Shown piece after piece: positions 27,114 through 36,498 of a stretch of DNA of 64,000 nt. The DNA lies in assembly GCF_008919445.1 (NCBI RefSeq), contig NZ_VSLG01000008.1, positions 62,001 to 126,000 on the forward strand, given 5' to 3'. The first letter of the stretch is position 1, and each line of letters opens with the position of its first letter. Both the position numbers and the translations under genes were made by a program. A model generated the notes under the pieces. That model saw only the letters and a list, made by a program, of their open reading frames with translations, was not told the origin of the DNA and did not search any database. This DNA comes from Serinicoccus kebangsaanensis (lineage in GTDB: Bacteria; Actinomycetota; Actinomycetes; Actinomycetales; Dermatophilaceae).

Positions 27114-27578
27114 TCAGCGGCCTCCCCAGACGGAGGAGGAGCCGGTATGCCCCGCCATCGTCACCGACACGACGGCCGCGACCGCCGCGAGGACCGCGAG
27201 GACGGAGACGACGACCCGCACCCAGGACGGCCACCGGCCGGAGATCCGGTCCCTGCCCCACTCGGAGTTGACGCCCCAGTACACGACGGTGAGCGCGCCC
27301 AGGACGATGCCGGCCCACCCGGTGCGCACCCCCCACATCCCGTGCTCGGACAGCAGGTCCGTGGAGGGGACGTTGCCGTTGGTCAGCAGGTAGTCCCCGG
27401 CGCTCTGGGTGAACCGCACCAGGACGGCGCTCACCACCCCGAGGACAGGGAGCCCCCAGCCGAACCACCGGCGGAAGCGCGGCAGCAGCACGGAGAGGAT
27501 CTGGCCCCCCGCCGTCAGGAGCAGCAGGACGATGGCGAAGTGCACGAGCAACGGATGTGCCGGTAGTCCCATGACCAT
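27114..27578 (-). CDS. DUF2231 integral membrane protein
   Basis: The 154-residue protein has the DUF2231 start 'MGLPAHPLLVHFAIVLL', where the His residues are conserved, and four hydrophobic segments (about 9-30, 40-58, 82-108 and 122-146). ATG at 27578 is preceded by GAGG 8 nt away; ATG 27572 is the alternative. DUF2231 proteins are small membrane proteins of uncertain role, some near redox or metal genes. It lies upstream of aztD on the same strand with the Zur-box-like site between them, so they are probably separately controlled. Confidence 0.82.
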   Translation of the reverse strand: MVMGLPAHPLLVHFAIVLLLLTAGGQILSVLLPRFRRWFGWGLPVLGVVSAVLVRFTQSAGDYLLTNGNVPSTDLLSEHGMWGVRTGWAGIVLGALTVVYWGVNSEWGRDRISGRWPSWVRVVVSVLAVLAAVAAVVSVTMAGHTGSSSVWGGR

Positions 27579-27718
27579 GGCGACCGCCTCACTCTCGGGT
27601 CGAGGATGCACGAGGTCCACCGCGACCGTGCGGTGGCTCTGTCTCACTGTGTCACGGTGGATTCGTCGCCGTCAGGGGATCCGGATGTCGGACCGGAGCC
27701 GACGCATACCCTGGTCCG

Positions 27719-28516
27719 GTGCGTATCGCGACGTGGAACTGCAACAGCATCCGGACCCGCGCGGACCGGGCGGTCGCCCTCCTGGAGCGGCACGACATCG
27801 ACGTGCTGGCCCTGCAGGAGACCAAGTGCCGGGACGACCAGTTCCCGCTGCTGCCCTTCGAGCAGGCCGGCTACGAGGTCGCGCACGTCGGGCTGAACCA
27901 GTGGAACGGCGTCGCCATCCTCAGCCGGCTCGGGCTGGAAGACGTCGAGGTGGGCTTCCCCGGGCAGCCGACGTGGGCCTCCGGGGACGCCGAGGCCGTC
28001 GTCGAGGCCCGCGCGATCGGCGCGACGTGCGGCGGGGTCCGGGTGTGGAGCCTCTACGTCCCGAACGGGCGGTCCCTGGACGACCCGCACCTGGACTACA
28101 AGCTCCGGTGGCTCGAGGCGCTGCAGGTCGCCGGGTCCGGCTGGCTGGGGCGGGACGCGGACGCGCAGATCGCCCTCATGGGCGACTGGAACATCGCGCC
28201 CACGGACGACGACGTCTGGTCCGTGTCCTACTACGAGGGCCGCACCCACACCAGCCCATCCGAGCGGGCCGGTTTCGACGCCGTCGTGGGCGCGGGGTAT
28301 GCCGACGTCGTGCGGCCGCACACGCCCGGCCCCGGCGTCTACACCTACTGGGACTACACGCAGCTGGCGTTCCCCAAGCGGCGCGGGATGCGGATCGACT
28401 TCTGCCTCGGCTCACCGGCCCTGGCGGCACGGGTGGAGGGCGCCTTCATCGACCGCGAGGAGCGCAAGGGCAAGGGCGCCTCGGACCACGCCCCCGTCGT
28501 CGTCGACCTCGCCTGA
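27719..28516 (+). CDS. xthA: Exodeoxyribonuclease III
   Basis: This Mg-dependent AP endonuclease/3'-5' exonuclease acts in base excision repair. The 265-residue protein shows 'MRIATWNCNSIRTR', catalytic Glu in 'LQETKCRDDQFP', Tyr in 'SLYVPNGR', 'GDWNIAP' (usually GDFNIAP), and the closing 'GASDHAPVVVDL' with the active-site Asp-His pair. The length is normal. The start is GTG at 27719. It ends 25 bp before palindromic element 2, which separates it from a convergent MFS gene. Confidence 0.95.
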   Translation: MRIATWNCNSIRTRADRAVALLERHDIDVLALQETKCRDDQFPLLPFEQAGYEVAHVGLNQWNGVAILSRLGLEDVEVGFPGQPTWASGDAEAVVEARAIGATCGGVRVWSLYVPNGRSLDDPHLDYKLRWLEALQVAGSGWLGRDADAQIALMGDWNIAPTDDDVWSVSYYEGRTHTSPSERAGFDAVVGAGYADVVRPHTPGPGVYTYWDYTQLAFPKRRGMRIDFCLGSPALAARVEGAFIDREERKGKGASDHAPVVVDLA

Positions 28517-28540
28517 CCCGCCCCCACCCGGAGTGCGGTC

Positions 28541-28592
28541 GGGATAGCACAACCTTCATCGGGAAGTATGCCGATGAAGGTTGTGCTATCCC
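28541..28592. repeat. 52-bp palindromic element, copy 2
   Basis: Perfect 22-bp arms (GGGATAGCACAACCTTC against GAAGGTTGTGCTATCCC) surround an 8-nt loop GAAGTATG, which is the reverse complement of the copy 1 loop. At three arm positions it differs from copy 1, and each difference is matched on the other arm. It sits between the convergent xthA and MFS genes, 24 bp past one stop and 12 bp from the other. Confidence 0.93.
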
Positions 28593-28604
28593 GTGGTCGG
28601 TCCC

Positions 28605-29822
28605 TCAGCGGCGGGCGTGGATCAGCGCCAGCGGCAGGGTGAGCAGGCAGAGCACGGCAGTGAGCGCCATGCCCGCACCGAAGCCGGCACCCACGGCGAC
28701 CCACCCCACGAGCAGCGATCCGGTGGCCGTGCCGGTGTCGAAGCCGGCGTTCCACACCGCGCTGGCGGTGCCGACCCGACGAGGCCCCGCCGCCGCGAAG
28801 GCCTGCAGCATCGTCAGGGTCTGCAGGGTGCCGTAGCAGAGGCCGACGAAGGCGCACACCGTGATCCAGGCCAGGGCCTGCTCGGTCCCCACCGGGCTGC
28901 GCACCAGCCAGGCCAGCCCGGCCAGCACGGCGACGGTGACCACGACAGCGACCGGGACCAGCCGGTCGGTGCCGATCCGGTCGCTCACGGCCCCCACCTG
29001 CCACCGCATGACGGCCGCGCCGAGGCCGACGGCGAAGAGGCCGGCAGCGGAGAGCCACGGCACCGAGACCATCTGCGGGGCGAAGGTGATGATCGAGCCG
29101 CCCGCGAAGGTGATGCCCAGCAGGATCAGCGTCGGTCGCAGCAGCGCGAGGTAGGTCCGGGAGGTGGCCGCGTCCTCCTCCACCTCGGGGTGGCCGGCGT
29201 CGTGGGTCGCGCGCACCGGCAGGTGACGGGCGACCGCCACGCAGGCGGGGATGCCGGCCAGGGGCAGTGCCGCGACGAGGAAGACCGGCCAGAAGGCCAC
29301 GTCCTCGGCCACCCACCCGCCGATGGGCATGACCAGCACGAGGGGGAGGGACAGGGCCGCCGAGTATGCCCCGACCGCCGCGCCCCGACGCGCCGGCTCC
29401 ACGAGCAGCACCGCGGCGGCGTTGGCGGCGACGGTCAGCACGCCGAAGCCCACCCCGCGCACCGCCGACAGCACCAGCAGGGCGGCCAGCTCGTCGGTCG
29501 CGATGTGCAGCAGGGAGGGCACGCCGAGGAACACCATGCCGAGCGAGAGCACCCAGGCCCAGCCCCAGCGACCGATGGCCCACGGCACCGCGAACTGGGT
29601 GGCGACGGTCGTGCCGAGCAGGACGAAGTTGACCATCCCGGCACCGCCACTGTCGGCACCACCGCGCACCGCCCACAGTGGCGCGACGGGGAGCAGGGCG
29701 GCATACCCGGAGAACCCACAGAACGCGAGGACTGCGAGCGCCAGCATCCCCGGGGCGGCCCAGACCGAGCCGGGTCCGGGTGGCTCCAGCCGCTCCTCGG
29801 GCTCGGGGAGCGCCGCGCTCAC
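28605..29822 (-). CDS. MFS transporter (12 membrane segments)
   Basis: The 405-residue protein has about 12 hydrophobic segments and a loop 2-3-type motif ('AVRGGADSGG' region and 'IGRWGWAWVLSLG'), with a longer central cytoplasmic loop near residue 205. This fits a drug/sugar-efflux MFS protein; the substrate is unknown. The GTG start overlaps the stop of the HhH-GPD repair gene by 4 bp. The 3' end lies close to palindromic element 2, and a second MFS gene (42548-43807) likewise ends at a copy. Confidence 0.82.
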   Translation of the reverse strand: MSAALPEPEERLEPPGPGSVWAAPGMLALAVLAFCGFSGYAALLPVAPLWAVRGGADSGGAGMVNFVLLGTTVATQFAVPWAIGRWGWAWVLSLGMVFLGVPSLLHIATDELAALLVLSAVRGVGFGVLTVAANAAAVLLVEPARRGAAVGAYSAALSLPLVLVMPIGGWVAEDVAFWPVFLVAALPLAGIPACVAVARHLPVRATHDAGHPEVEEDAATSRTYLALLRPTLILLGITFAGGSIITFAPQMVSVPWLSAAGLFAVGLGAAVMRWQVGAVSDRIGTDRLVPVAVVVTVAVLAGLAWLVRSPVGTEQALAWITVCAFVGLCYGTLQTLTMLQAFAAAGPRRVGTASAVWNAGFDTGTATGSLLVGWVAVGAGFGAGMALTAVLCLLTLPLALIHARR

Positions 29823-30400
29823 GCGCGGGCGGCCTTGGCGGCGGCCTTCTTCTCCTTCTTGTAGGCGCGGACCTGCTGGAGCGAGTCGGCGCCGGTGACG
29901 TCGGCGATCGACATGTGCACGCCGTCCTGGCCGTAGTCACCCGCCGCCTCGCGCCAACCCGCGGGCGTGACACCCCGCTGCTTGCCGAGCAGGGCGAGGA
30001 AGATCCGGGCCTTCTGGTCACCGAATCCGGGTAGCGCCTTGAGCCGCGTGAGCACCTCCCTGCCGTCGGGGTCCCCCTGGGTCCAGATCGCGACGGTGTC
30101 GCCGTCGTAGTCCTGCACCACCGCGGTCGCGAGGTCGTGCACCCGCTGACCCATGGACTTCGGGAAGCGGTGCACCGAGGGCGGTGTCGCGCACAGGGCG
30201 ATGAACTCCTCGGGGTCGGTCCCGGCGATCGCCGCAGGGTCGACCGAACCCAGCCGCTCGAGGATCTTGCGCGGGCCGTCGAAGGCGACCTCCATCGGGA
30301 TCTGCTGGTCCAGCAGCATGCCGGTCAGCAGCGCGAACGGGTGCTCGGTGAGGATGCGGTCGGCCTCGGCGTCGCCGACGAGATGCAGGGTGTCGCTCAT
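29819..30400 (-). CDS. HhH-GPD-type base excision DNA repair protein
   Basis: The 193-residue protein matches the short HhH-GPD family: 'MLLDQQIPMEVAF' (about 28-40) and a helix-hairpin-helix 'LKALPGFGDQKARIFLALLG' (about 124-143), followed by a basic C-terminal tail (YKKEKKAAAKAARA). HhH-GPD enzymes flip and excise damaged bases. This short version lacks the FeS cluster of endonuclease III and has been misnamed HesB-like in some databases. It is coupled to the MFS gene by a 4-bp overlap. Lesion specificity unknown. Confidence 0.82.
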   Translation of the reverse strand: MSDTLHLVGDAEADRILTEHPFALLTGMLLDQQIPMEVAFDGPRKILERLGSVDPAAIAGTDPEEFIALCATPPSVHRFPKSMGQRVHDLATAVVQDYDGDTVAIWTQGDPDGREVLTRLKALPGFGDQKARIFLALLGKQRGVTPAGWREAAGDYGQDGVHMSIADVTGADSLQQVRAYKKEKKAAAKAARA

Positions 30401-30478
30401 GCCTCCCAGGGTAGGGCTTGTGCGCCAGGTCCGGCTGGTCGACCAGGGGCGCGAGGTCGTCGGCCAGCTGGCCGGCCG

Positions 30479-30856
30479 TCAGGTGGGCTCGGCGCCGAGG
30501 TGCACCAGGTTGCCGTCGACGTCCCTGACCTGGGCGACCCGCTCGCCCCAGGGCATACCCGTCGGCTCGGCCCGGGAGGAGCCGCCGGCCGCGAGCGCAG
30601 CACGGTATGCCTCGTCCACGTCGTCGACGTAGAACCACACCGCGGTGCGGTCGGCCGGCGCGGGCTGGTCCGCGGCGGGGTCGTGGGCGATGCCGATCGA
30701 GGCTCCGGAGCCGAAGCTGAGGCTGACGTAGGCGTCCGCGCCGTCCTCCCCGGGGAAGCGGTAGTCCACCACCCCGTCGAAGGTCGCCTGGTAGAAGGCG
30801 ACCAGGCGGGGCAGGTCGGGGGTCGCGAGGATCGGGAAGAGCGAGCGCACGGCCAT
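30479..30856 (-). CDS. VOC family protein (glyoxalase/bleomycin-resistance fold)
   Basis: The 125-residue protein carries two beta-alpha-beta-beta-beta modules: 'SLFPILATPDLPRLVAFYQATF' broken by the Pro pair, then 'AVWFYVDDVDEAYRAALAAGG' and 'RVAQVRDVDGNLVHLG', the closing motif of VOC metalloenzymes. Members include glyoxalases, dioxygenases and drug-binding proteins; the metal and substrate are not decided by sequence. It begins immediately after a 9-bp hairpin that follows the P55 gene. The 78 bp downstream of it contain nothing I recognise. Confidence 0.78.
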   Translation of the reverse strand: MAVRSLFPILATPDLPRLVAFYQATFDGVVDYRFPGEDGADAYVSLSFGSGASIGIAHDPAADQPAPADRTAVWFYVDDVDEAYRAALAAGGSSRAEPTGMPWGERVAQVRDVDGNLVHLGAEPT

Positions 30857-30894
30857 CGGCCCAGTATGGCCGTGCGCGGTCTTTGCTGGGCCGA
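30856..30894 (-). terminator. Hairpin between the P55 and VOC genes
   Basis: Perfect 9-bp arms TCGGCCCAG and CTGGGCCGA are separated by 21 nt. It starts 20 bp after the P55 stop and touches the VOC start codon. It could end the lprG-P55 transcript or limit VOC translation. The long loop makes it weaker than the other terminators listed. Confidence 0.35.
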
Positions 30895-30914
30895 CAGGCG
30901 AGGGCCGTCCGGCC

Positions 30915-32681
30915 TCAGTCCGGGCGCGTGTGACCCACCGGGCGCCGGCCCAGGGCGAGGGCGATGACGGCGGCGAGCGCGGCGGCCCAGCCGGCGCCGG
31001 TGAGCACCGTCTGCACCTGGATCACCGCCGCGTCCAGCAGGGCGTCGGTGTCGGTGGGGTCGGGTAGGTTGCCGACCTCCAGGTGGAACCGACGCAGACC
31101 GAGGGAGGTGAGCAGCGCCAGCCCCACGACCATGCCGACCATGCGGGCCACGACGACGAGCGAGCTCACGGTCCCGTGACCGTCCTCACGGGCGTCCGCC
31201 AGGGCCGCGTCGTTGACCGGGGCGATCGCCAGGCCGACCCCCAGGCCGGCGCCGACGAGGGCCAGCGTGGTGCCGAGGACCTCGTCAAGCGAGGCACGCT
31301 CCCACCGCGCCATCGCGAAGATGGAGACCGCGGCGACCGCCAGGCCGGGTGCGGCGACGAGGCCGGGGCCGACCCGTCGCAGCAACCAGCCGCCGAGCAG
31401 CGCCCCCACCGGCACGGCCACGAGGAATCGGACGAGCACCAGCGCCGCGTCGGTCTCGTCGGTGCCCTGCGTCAGTCGCGACAGCAACGGCACGTCGACG
31501 ACGATCGCGACGATCGCCGCGCCGACGAGCAGGCTCACGAGCAGCGCGGGCCAGACCCGGCGGCGCACCACGCCCGTCGGGATCAGCGGGGCGGCCGCGA
31601 CGCGTTGGCGGACCAGGAAGGCCACGGTGGCCGCGGCGCCCAGCGGCAGCAGCCAGACACCCCACGGCCCGAGCACCTCCTCCTCCGGGTTCGCCGTCGA
31701 GAAGGTCAGCACGAGCGAGCCCAGCGCCACGGCGACGAAGGTCGCGCCCAGCAGGTCGGCCCGGAGCAGCAGGGGCAGCCATCGGGGTGAGGTGAGGAGC
31801 ACGAGCAGCAGGGTCACCCCGGCCGCCACCGCACCCACCGGCGTCGCGACGCGCGACCCGCCGGCGGCGTCGAAGGGCACGAACGGCGCGCCCAGCTCGA
31901 TCGAGGTGGTCAGGGCCTCGGGGGCCCACAGCGTGAGCGTCCAGAGCGCTGCCGCGAGGACGCCCAGCAGGTATGCCGCGCCCCGGAGCAACCACGGACG
32001 ACGCCCGGTGGGCTTCTGGCCGGCCACGGGCGACGCCCGGTCGGCCGTGGGGGAACCCTCCGCGACGCCCGGTCGGGGTGAGGGGCGGATGAGTGCGACC
32101 CCCACCAGCGCCAGCAGGCCCAGCGCGACGTTCAGCCAGAAGATCTCCCGCCAGCCCGCCACCGCCAGCACGAGGGCCCCGAGCAACGGCCCGAGGACCG
32201 AGCCCAGCTCCTGCACCGCGCCGACGGCGCCGAGCGGCATACCGCGTCGACCGGGCGGCCACAGGTCGGCCACCAGCGCCAACGTCGCCGGCACCAGCCC
32301 GCCGCCGCCCAGCCCCTGCAGGAAGCGGCCGCCGACCATCACCGGCAGCTCGACGGCGGCCGCGGTGACCGCCGAGCCGATGACGAAGATCACCAGGCAC
32401 CACAGCAGGATGCGGCGCCGGTCGACCAGGTCCGAGATCCGCCCGATCAACGGCAGCACCGCGATGTAGCCCAGCAGGAAGCCGGAGATGATGGGGGTGC
32501 CCCGCTGCAGCGACTCGATCCCCACACCGACCCCGGCCATCATGTCGGTCAGTGCCAGCACGACGACATAGGTGTCCGCCGCGGCCAGCGCGACCGCGAG
32601 CGCGGCGACGGTGAGCAGCGTCCGGGCACCCCGCGCGGGACGCGCCGCCCCCGGGGAGAGCCCCCGCTCCCCCGCCGCCAC
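30915..32681 (-). CDS. P55-like MFS exporter (14-segment type) of the LprG-P55 system
   Basis: The 588-residue protein has about 14 membrane segments, with 'GYIAVLPLIGRISDLVDRRR' (motif A) and 'GRFLQGLGGGGLVPATLALVADLW' broken at the Gly run (motif C-like). Its position directly after an LprG-type lipoprotein gene, with a 1-bp overlap (TAGTG), is the layout of Mycobacterium Rv1411c-Rv1410c, in which P55 and LprG together move triacylglycerol and other lipids or drugs outward. It is longer than the mycobacterial P55 because of an insert near residues 200-280. The cargo here is unknown. Confidence 0.82.
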   Translation of the reverse strand: MAAGERGLSPGAARPARGARTLLTVAALAVALAAADTYVVVLALTDMMAGVGVGIESLQRGTPIISGFLLGYIAVLPLIGRISDLVDRRRILLWCLVIFVIGSAVTAAAVELPVMVGGRFLQGLGGGGLVPATLALVADLWPPGRRGMPLGAVGAVQELGSVLGPLLGALVLAVAGWREIFWLNVALGLLALVGVALIRPSPRPGVAEGSPTADRASPVAGQKPTGRRPWLLRGAAYLLGVLAAALWTLTLWAPEALTTSIELGAPFVPFDAAGGSRVATPVGAVAAGVTLLLVLLTSPRWLPLLLRADLLGATFVAVALGSLVLTFSTANPEEEVLGPWGVWLLPLGAAATVAFLVRQRVAAAPLIPTGVVRRRVWPALLVSLLVGAAIVAIVVDVPLLSRLTQGTDETDAALVLVRFLVAVPVGALLGGWLLRRVGPGLVAAPGLAVAAVSIFAMARWERASLDEVLGTTLALVGAGLGVGLAIAPVNDAALADAREDGHGTVSSLVVVARMVGMVVGLALLTSLGLRRFHLEVGNLPDPTDTDALLDAAVIQVQTVLTGAGWAAALAAVIALALGRRPVGHTRPD

Positions 32682-33424
32682 TACGGCTGGGTGACCGTGA
32701 CCGGCTCGCCGTAGGCGTCCAGCGTCACGGTGTAGGTGGAGGTCGTCGGCGGGTAAAACGGCCCGGTGATCTCGACGCTGCGGACCTGCCAGCTCTCTTC
32801 GACGAGGCCGTAGGTCACGTCGAACGCGGACTCGGCGTCCCCGGCGTAGAGCAGGTCGGTCACGGTCTCGCCGGGCAGGGTGCCGACGACTTCCTGCACG
32901 ACCTCGGCACCGGCCCGCGCGCGCTCGCCGAACTGCGGGTCCTGGGTCTGCGTGAGCAGCCCCACCAGCCCGCTCTCCGGGTCGAACAGGGTGGCCGGGT
33001 CCGGCACGCCGAGCTCGGCCGGGTCGGTGTTGACGTGCGCCGGGACGTAGGGCAGCTTCACCCAGAGGTCGCCGTCGAGCGCGACGGTCGGGATGTCCGC
33101 CTGGACGCCGGCGACGACCGCGGTGATGGTCCCGTCGAAGGCGGGCGGCTCCATGGTGCCGCTGCCGTCGGCGCTGATGATGTAGGAGTTCTCGTCCTCG
33201 GGCAGGTCGGTGCCGGACAGCGTCAGGTGCACCGATCCCGCCGCGGTGAGGACCTCGTGCGCCTGCTCGAGCCGGTCCTGCGCGGTCGGCGGTGGCGGCG
33301 CGGACGTGGTCGCGGTCTCCTCGCCGTCGCCGTCGGAACAGCCGCCGAGCGCGATCGCGGCGGCGATCCCCACCACCCCGAGCACGCGCATGCCGCGGGT
33401 ATGCCGTCCGCCGGGTGCGCTCAT
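32681..33424 (-). CDS. lprG: LppX/LprAFG family lipoprotein (LprG-like)
   Basis: The 247-residue lipoprotein has the signal 'VGIAAAIALGGC' (lipid-linked Cys29), a Pro/Thr spacer and the LppX_LprAFG fold: 'RLEQAHEVLTAAGSVHLTLSG', 'GTITAVVAGVQADIPTVALDG' and 'VTDLLYAGDAESAFDVTYGL', each broken by turns. This half-barrel holds lipids in a cavity and delivers them across the envelope. ATG at 33424 sits only 1 nt after GGAGGT; GTG 33442 and ATG 33391 are alternatives. It is the first gene of the lprG-P55 operon. Confidence 0.85.
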   Translation of the reverse strand: MSAPGGRHTRGMRVLGVVGIAAAIALGGCSDGDGEETATTSAPPPPTAQDRLEQAHEVLTAAGSVHLTLSGTDLPEDENSYIISADGSGTMEPPAFDGTITAVVAGVQADIPTVALDGDLWVKLPYVPAHVNTDPAELGVPDPATLFDPESGLVGLLTQTQDPQFGERARAGAEVVQEVVGTLPGETVTDLLYAGDAESAFDVTYGLVEESWQVRSVEITGPFYPPTTSTYTVTLDAYGEPVTVTQP

Positions 33425-33452
33425 ACCTCCAGTATCACGCACGGACGCCCCG

Positions 33453-33474
33453 CAGACCGTGCGGCCGGTCGGGG
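33453..33474. repeat. Single copy of the 22-bp repeat unit
   Basis: CAGACCGTGCGGCCGGTC plus GGGG matches the units at 1177-1264 (best to unit 4, including the GGGG end). It lies in the 54-bp gap between the pstB stop and the lprG start, downstream of pstB. Confidence 0.85.
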
Positions 33475-33478
33475 TGGG

Positions 33479-34258
33479 TCAGCCGAAGCGGCCGGAGATG
33501 TAGTCCTCGGTCGCCTGCTGGCTGGGGTTGTTGAAGATGTTCTGGGTGGTGTCGTACTCGACGAGCTCGCCGGGCTTGCCGGTGGCCTCCAGGTTGAAGA
33601 AGCCGGTCTTGTCCGAGACGCGCGCCGCCTGCTGCATGTTGTGCGTGACGATGACGACGGTGTAGTCGACCTTGAGCTCGTTGATGAGGTCCTCGATCGC
33701 CAGCGTCGAGATCGGGTCCAGCGCCGAGCACGGCTCGTCCATGAGGATGACCTCGGGCTGGATCGCGATGGCGCGGGCGATGCACAGCCGCTGCTGCTGG
33801 CCGCCGGACAGGCCCGAGCCGGGCTTGTCGAGCCGGTCCTTGACCTCGTTCCACAGGTTGGCGCCGCGCAGCGCCTTCTCGGTGAGCTCGTCGGCGGCCT
33901 TGCCCGAGATCCGCTTGCTGTTGAGGCGCACCCCGGCCAGGACGTTCTCCTTGATCGACATCGTCGGGAACGGGTTCGGTCGCTGGAAGACCATGCCGAC
34001 CTGGCGGCGCACGTCGACCGGGTCGACGTTGCGGGCGTAGAGGTTCTGGCCGTCGATCGCGACCTCGCCCTCGACCCGGGCGCCCGGGATCACCTCGTGC
34101 ATGCGGTTCAGCGTCCGCAGGAAGGTGGACTTGCCGCAGCCGGAGGGGCCGATGAAGGCGGTCACCGAGCGGGGCTCGATCGACATGGTGACGTCCTTCA
34201 CGGCGTGGAAGTCGCCGTAGAAGATGTCGAGGTCGGTGACGTCGATGCGCTTGGACAT
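33479..34258 (-). CDS. pstB: Phosphate ABC transporter ATP-binding protein
   Basis: PstB powers the high-affinity phosphate importer. The 259-residue protein has Walker A 'GPSGCGKST' (37-45), Q-loop '[13 protein letters not shown]', signature '[16 protein letters not shown]', Walker B 'VILMDEP' and switch His in 'VTHNMQQA'. PstB-type markers ('RTLNRMHEV', '[11 protein letters not shown]') separate it from other ABC proteins. It is the last gene of pstSCAB, 22 bp after pstA, and is followed by a 22-bp repeat unit. Confidence 0.98.
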   Translation of the reverse strand: MSKRIDVTDLDIFYGDFHAVKDVTMSIEPRSVTAFIGPSGCGKSTFLRTLNRMHEVIPGARVEGEVAIDGQNLYARNVDPVDVRRQVGMVFQRPNPFPTMSIKENVLAGVRLNSKRISGKAADELTEKALRGANLWNEVKDRLDKPGSGLSGGQQQRLCIARAIAIQPEVILMDEPCSALDPISTLAIEDLINELKVDYTVVIVTHNMQQAARVSDKTGFFNLEATGKPGELVEYDTTQNIFNNPSQQATEDYISGRFG

Positions 34259-34280
34259 GGGTATGCAGTGTCTCCTGTGG

Positions 34281-35444
34281 TCAGCGGCCGGTCTTCGGCG
34301 CGAACAGCGTGGCGATGAGCCGGGCGAGCAGGTTGAGGGCGATGACGAGCAGGACGAGCAGCAGGGCGGCGGCCCACGCACGCTCCAGGCTCGGCTCCCG
34401 CACCGCCGGGCTCAGCGGCTTGGTGAACATGAAGTAGGCGTAGACGGCCAGGGTGTTCATCGGGCCGTCGAAGGGGTTCCAGTTGAGACCGCGCGCGTAG
34501 CCGATGGCCACGAGCAGGGGCGCCGTCTCGCCGATGACGCGGGCGATGGCCAGGGTCACGCCGGAGGCCAGCCCGGAGGCCGCCGTCGGCAGGACCACCT
34601 TGGCGATGGTGCGCCACTTGGGCACCCCCAGCGCCAGCGCGGCCTCGCGCAGCTCGTTGGGCACGATCCGCAGCATCTCCTCGCTGTTGCGCACCACCGT
34701 CGGGATCATGAGGACCGACAGCGCCACCGCTCCGGCGAGGCCCATCTTGGCGTCCCGGATCCCGAAGATCTGGGTGAACAGCGCGAAGGCGAAGAGGCCG
34801 GCGACGATCGAGGGGATGCCGGTCATGACGTCGACGAGGAAGCGGATGCCCCGGCCCAGCCGCCCGCCGGCGCCGTACTCGACGAGGTAGATCGCGGTGA
34901 ACATGCCGATCGGGACCGAGATGAGGGTGGCCAGGCCGGTGATGAGCAGCGTGCCCATGATGGCGTGGTAGGCACCGCCCACGAAGCCTGCGCTGCCCTC
35001 GGCATACTGCTGGTCGTTGAGCCCGGTGACGCCGTTCATCGTCTGGCTGAGGAAGTCGGGGTCGAACGCGCGGCCCGCTCCCTGGCCGATCACCGTCCAC
35101 AGCACCGAGGCCAGCGGCACGACGGCGCAGACGAAGGCGAAGTAGACCAGGCTGCGGACGAGGTGGTCGACGGCGACCCGTGCCCCACCGATCCGGCGGT
35201 AGGTCACGTAGATCGCGCCGAGGTAGAGGACGAAGGACAGCAGCAGGGCAGCGGCGACGTGGAGGCCGAGGCCCAGCCACAGCACCAGGGCCACCACAGC
35301 CGACGCACCGGCGATGACGAGCGCCGGGCGACGACCCGCAGGGTGCACCTGCGAGGGGACGATGCCGCTGACGTCGTCCAGCCGGGAGTGGTGGATGTCG
35401 CCACCGGAGGGTGGTGAGGCGGGGGTCTGGGTGGGCGTGCTCAT
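34281..35444 (-). CDS. pstA: Phosphate ABC transporter permease PstA
   Basis: The 387-residue protein has an extended N-terminus with two extra hydrophobic segments (about 42-60 and 62-80) before the typical six-segment permease. The EAA-type loop '[22 protein letters not shown]' region contacts PstB, and '[17 protein letters not shown]' is the usual PstA segment. The start ATG overlaps the pstC stop by 1 bp (TGATG). The N-terminal extension is common in actinobacteria. Confidence 0.95.
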   Translation of the reverse strand: MSTPTQTPASPPSGGDIHHSRLDDVSGIVPSQVHPAGRRPALVIAGASAVVALVLWLGLGLHVAAALLLSFVLYLGAIYVTYRRIGGARVAVDHLVRSLVYFAFVCAVVPLASVLWTVIGQGAGRAFDPDFLSQTMNGVTGLNDQQYAEGSAGFVGGAYHAIMGTLLITGLATLISVPIGMFTAIYLVEYGAGGRLGRGIRFLVDVMTGIPSIVAGLFAFALFTQIFGIRDAKMGLAGAVALSVLMIPTVVRNSEEMLRIVPNELREAALALGVPKWRTIAKVVLPTAASGLASGVTLAIARVIGETAPLLVAIGYARGLNWNPFDGPMNTLAVYAYFMFTKPLSPAVREPSLERAWAAALLLVLLVIALNLLARLIATLFAPKTGR

Positions 35445-36397
35445 CAGTTGGCTCCGGAGAACTCGGCGCGACGGTCCACGATCCATCGGGCGAAAAGGTT
35501 GACCCCGAGGGTGATGACGAAGAGCACCAGCCCGGCCGCGATGAGCTCGGACAGGCGCAACCCGGCTGCCTCGGGGAAGTTCAAGGCGATCTCGGCCGGG
35601 ATCGTGGAGTTGCCGTTGCCGATGAGGTTCCAGGTGAAGACGCCGGGGGCAAGGATGATCGCCACCGCCATCGTCTCCCCCAGCGCCCGGCCCAGGCCGA
35701 GCATCGTCCCGCCGATGACGCCAGGCATCCCGAACGGCAGGACCGCGGTGCGGATCATCTCCCACTGGGTGGCGCCGAGGGCGAGCGCGGCCTCTTCGTG
35801 CAGGCGCGGGGTCTGCAGGAAGACCTCGCGGGACACCGAGGTGATGATGGGCAGGATCATCACCGCCAGCACGATGGAGGCGGTCAGCAGGGTGCGCCCG
35901 GTCGAGCTCGCGTCCGCGAAGAGGGGGACGAAGCCGAGGTACTTCTCCAGCCAGTCGAAGAGAGGCACCAGCCGCGGGGCGAAGACCGCCATGCCCCACA
36001 TGCCGAAGACGACGGAGGGCACGGCCGCCAGCAGGTCGATGACGAAGCCGATGCTCTTGCCCAGCCGGCGGGGTGCGTAGTGCGAGACGAACAGCGCGAT
36101 CCCCACCGCGATCGGGGTCGCGAGGACCATGGCGATGAGCGAGGCGACAACGGTGCCGAAGACCAGGGGGGCGACGTAGGACCAGAAGCCACGGCCACCG
36201 CTGATCTCCTCCGTGGGCGCGGTGAGCGCCGGGATGGCCTCGACGACGAGGAAGAGGGCGACGCCGGCCAGGATGAGCAGGATGAGGACCGCGGAGCCGA
36301 CGGAGGCGCCGGAGAAGAACAGGTCTCCGGGACGTCGCACCGCACGGGCGCTGCCGCGGTCACGCCGCGTGGGCGTGGCAGGGGCCTTCGCGTTCAT
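35444..36397 (-). CDS. pstC: Phosphate ABC transporter permease PstC
   Basis: The 317-residue integral membrane protein has six segments, with 'PIAVGIALFVSHYAPRRL', 'AAVPSVVFGMWG' and the EAA loop 'EEAALALGATQWEMIRTAVLPFG', broken at Pro, that docks onto PstB. 'GLGRALGETMAVAIILA' is the PstC counterpart of the PstA segment. It forms the channel with PstA. A perfect hairpin lies between pstS and this gene, so its expression is probably lower than that of pstS. Confidence 0.96.
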   Translation of the reverse strand: MNAKAPATPTRRDRGSARAVRRPGDLFFSGASVGSAVLILLILAGVALFLVVEAIPALTAPTEEISGGRGFWSYVAPLVFGTVVASLIAMVLATPIAVGIALFVSHYAPRRLGKSIGFVIDLLAAVPSVVFGMWGMAVFAPRLVPLFDWLEKYLGFVPLFADASSTGRTLLTASIVLAVMILPIITSVSREVFLQTPRLHEEAALALGATQWEMIRTAVLPFGMPGVIGGTMLGLGRALGETMAVAIILAPGVFTWNLIGNGNSTIPAEIALNFPEAAGLRLSELIAAGLVLFVITLGVNLFARWIVDRRAEFSGAN

Positions 36398-36438
36398 GGG
36401 GTTCCTTCACGGGAGGAGAGAGGGGAGAGACGCGGCCC

Positions 36439-36471
36439 GACCGGCGGTCGACGCGGGGTCGACCGCCGGTC
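36439..36471 (-). terminator. pstS-pstC intergenic attenuator hairpin
   Basis: A perfect 14-bp stem (GACCGGCGGTCGAC against GTCGACCGCCGGTC) with a 5-nt loop lies 28 bp downstream of the pstS stop. Such hairpins let the abundant binding protein be made in excess over the permease; it would act as a partial terminator or 3' end protector. Confidence 0.75.
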
Positions 36472-36498
36472 CATGGTGCCAGGTCGGACGCTCAGGTG

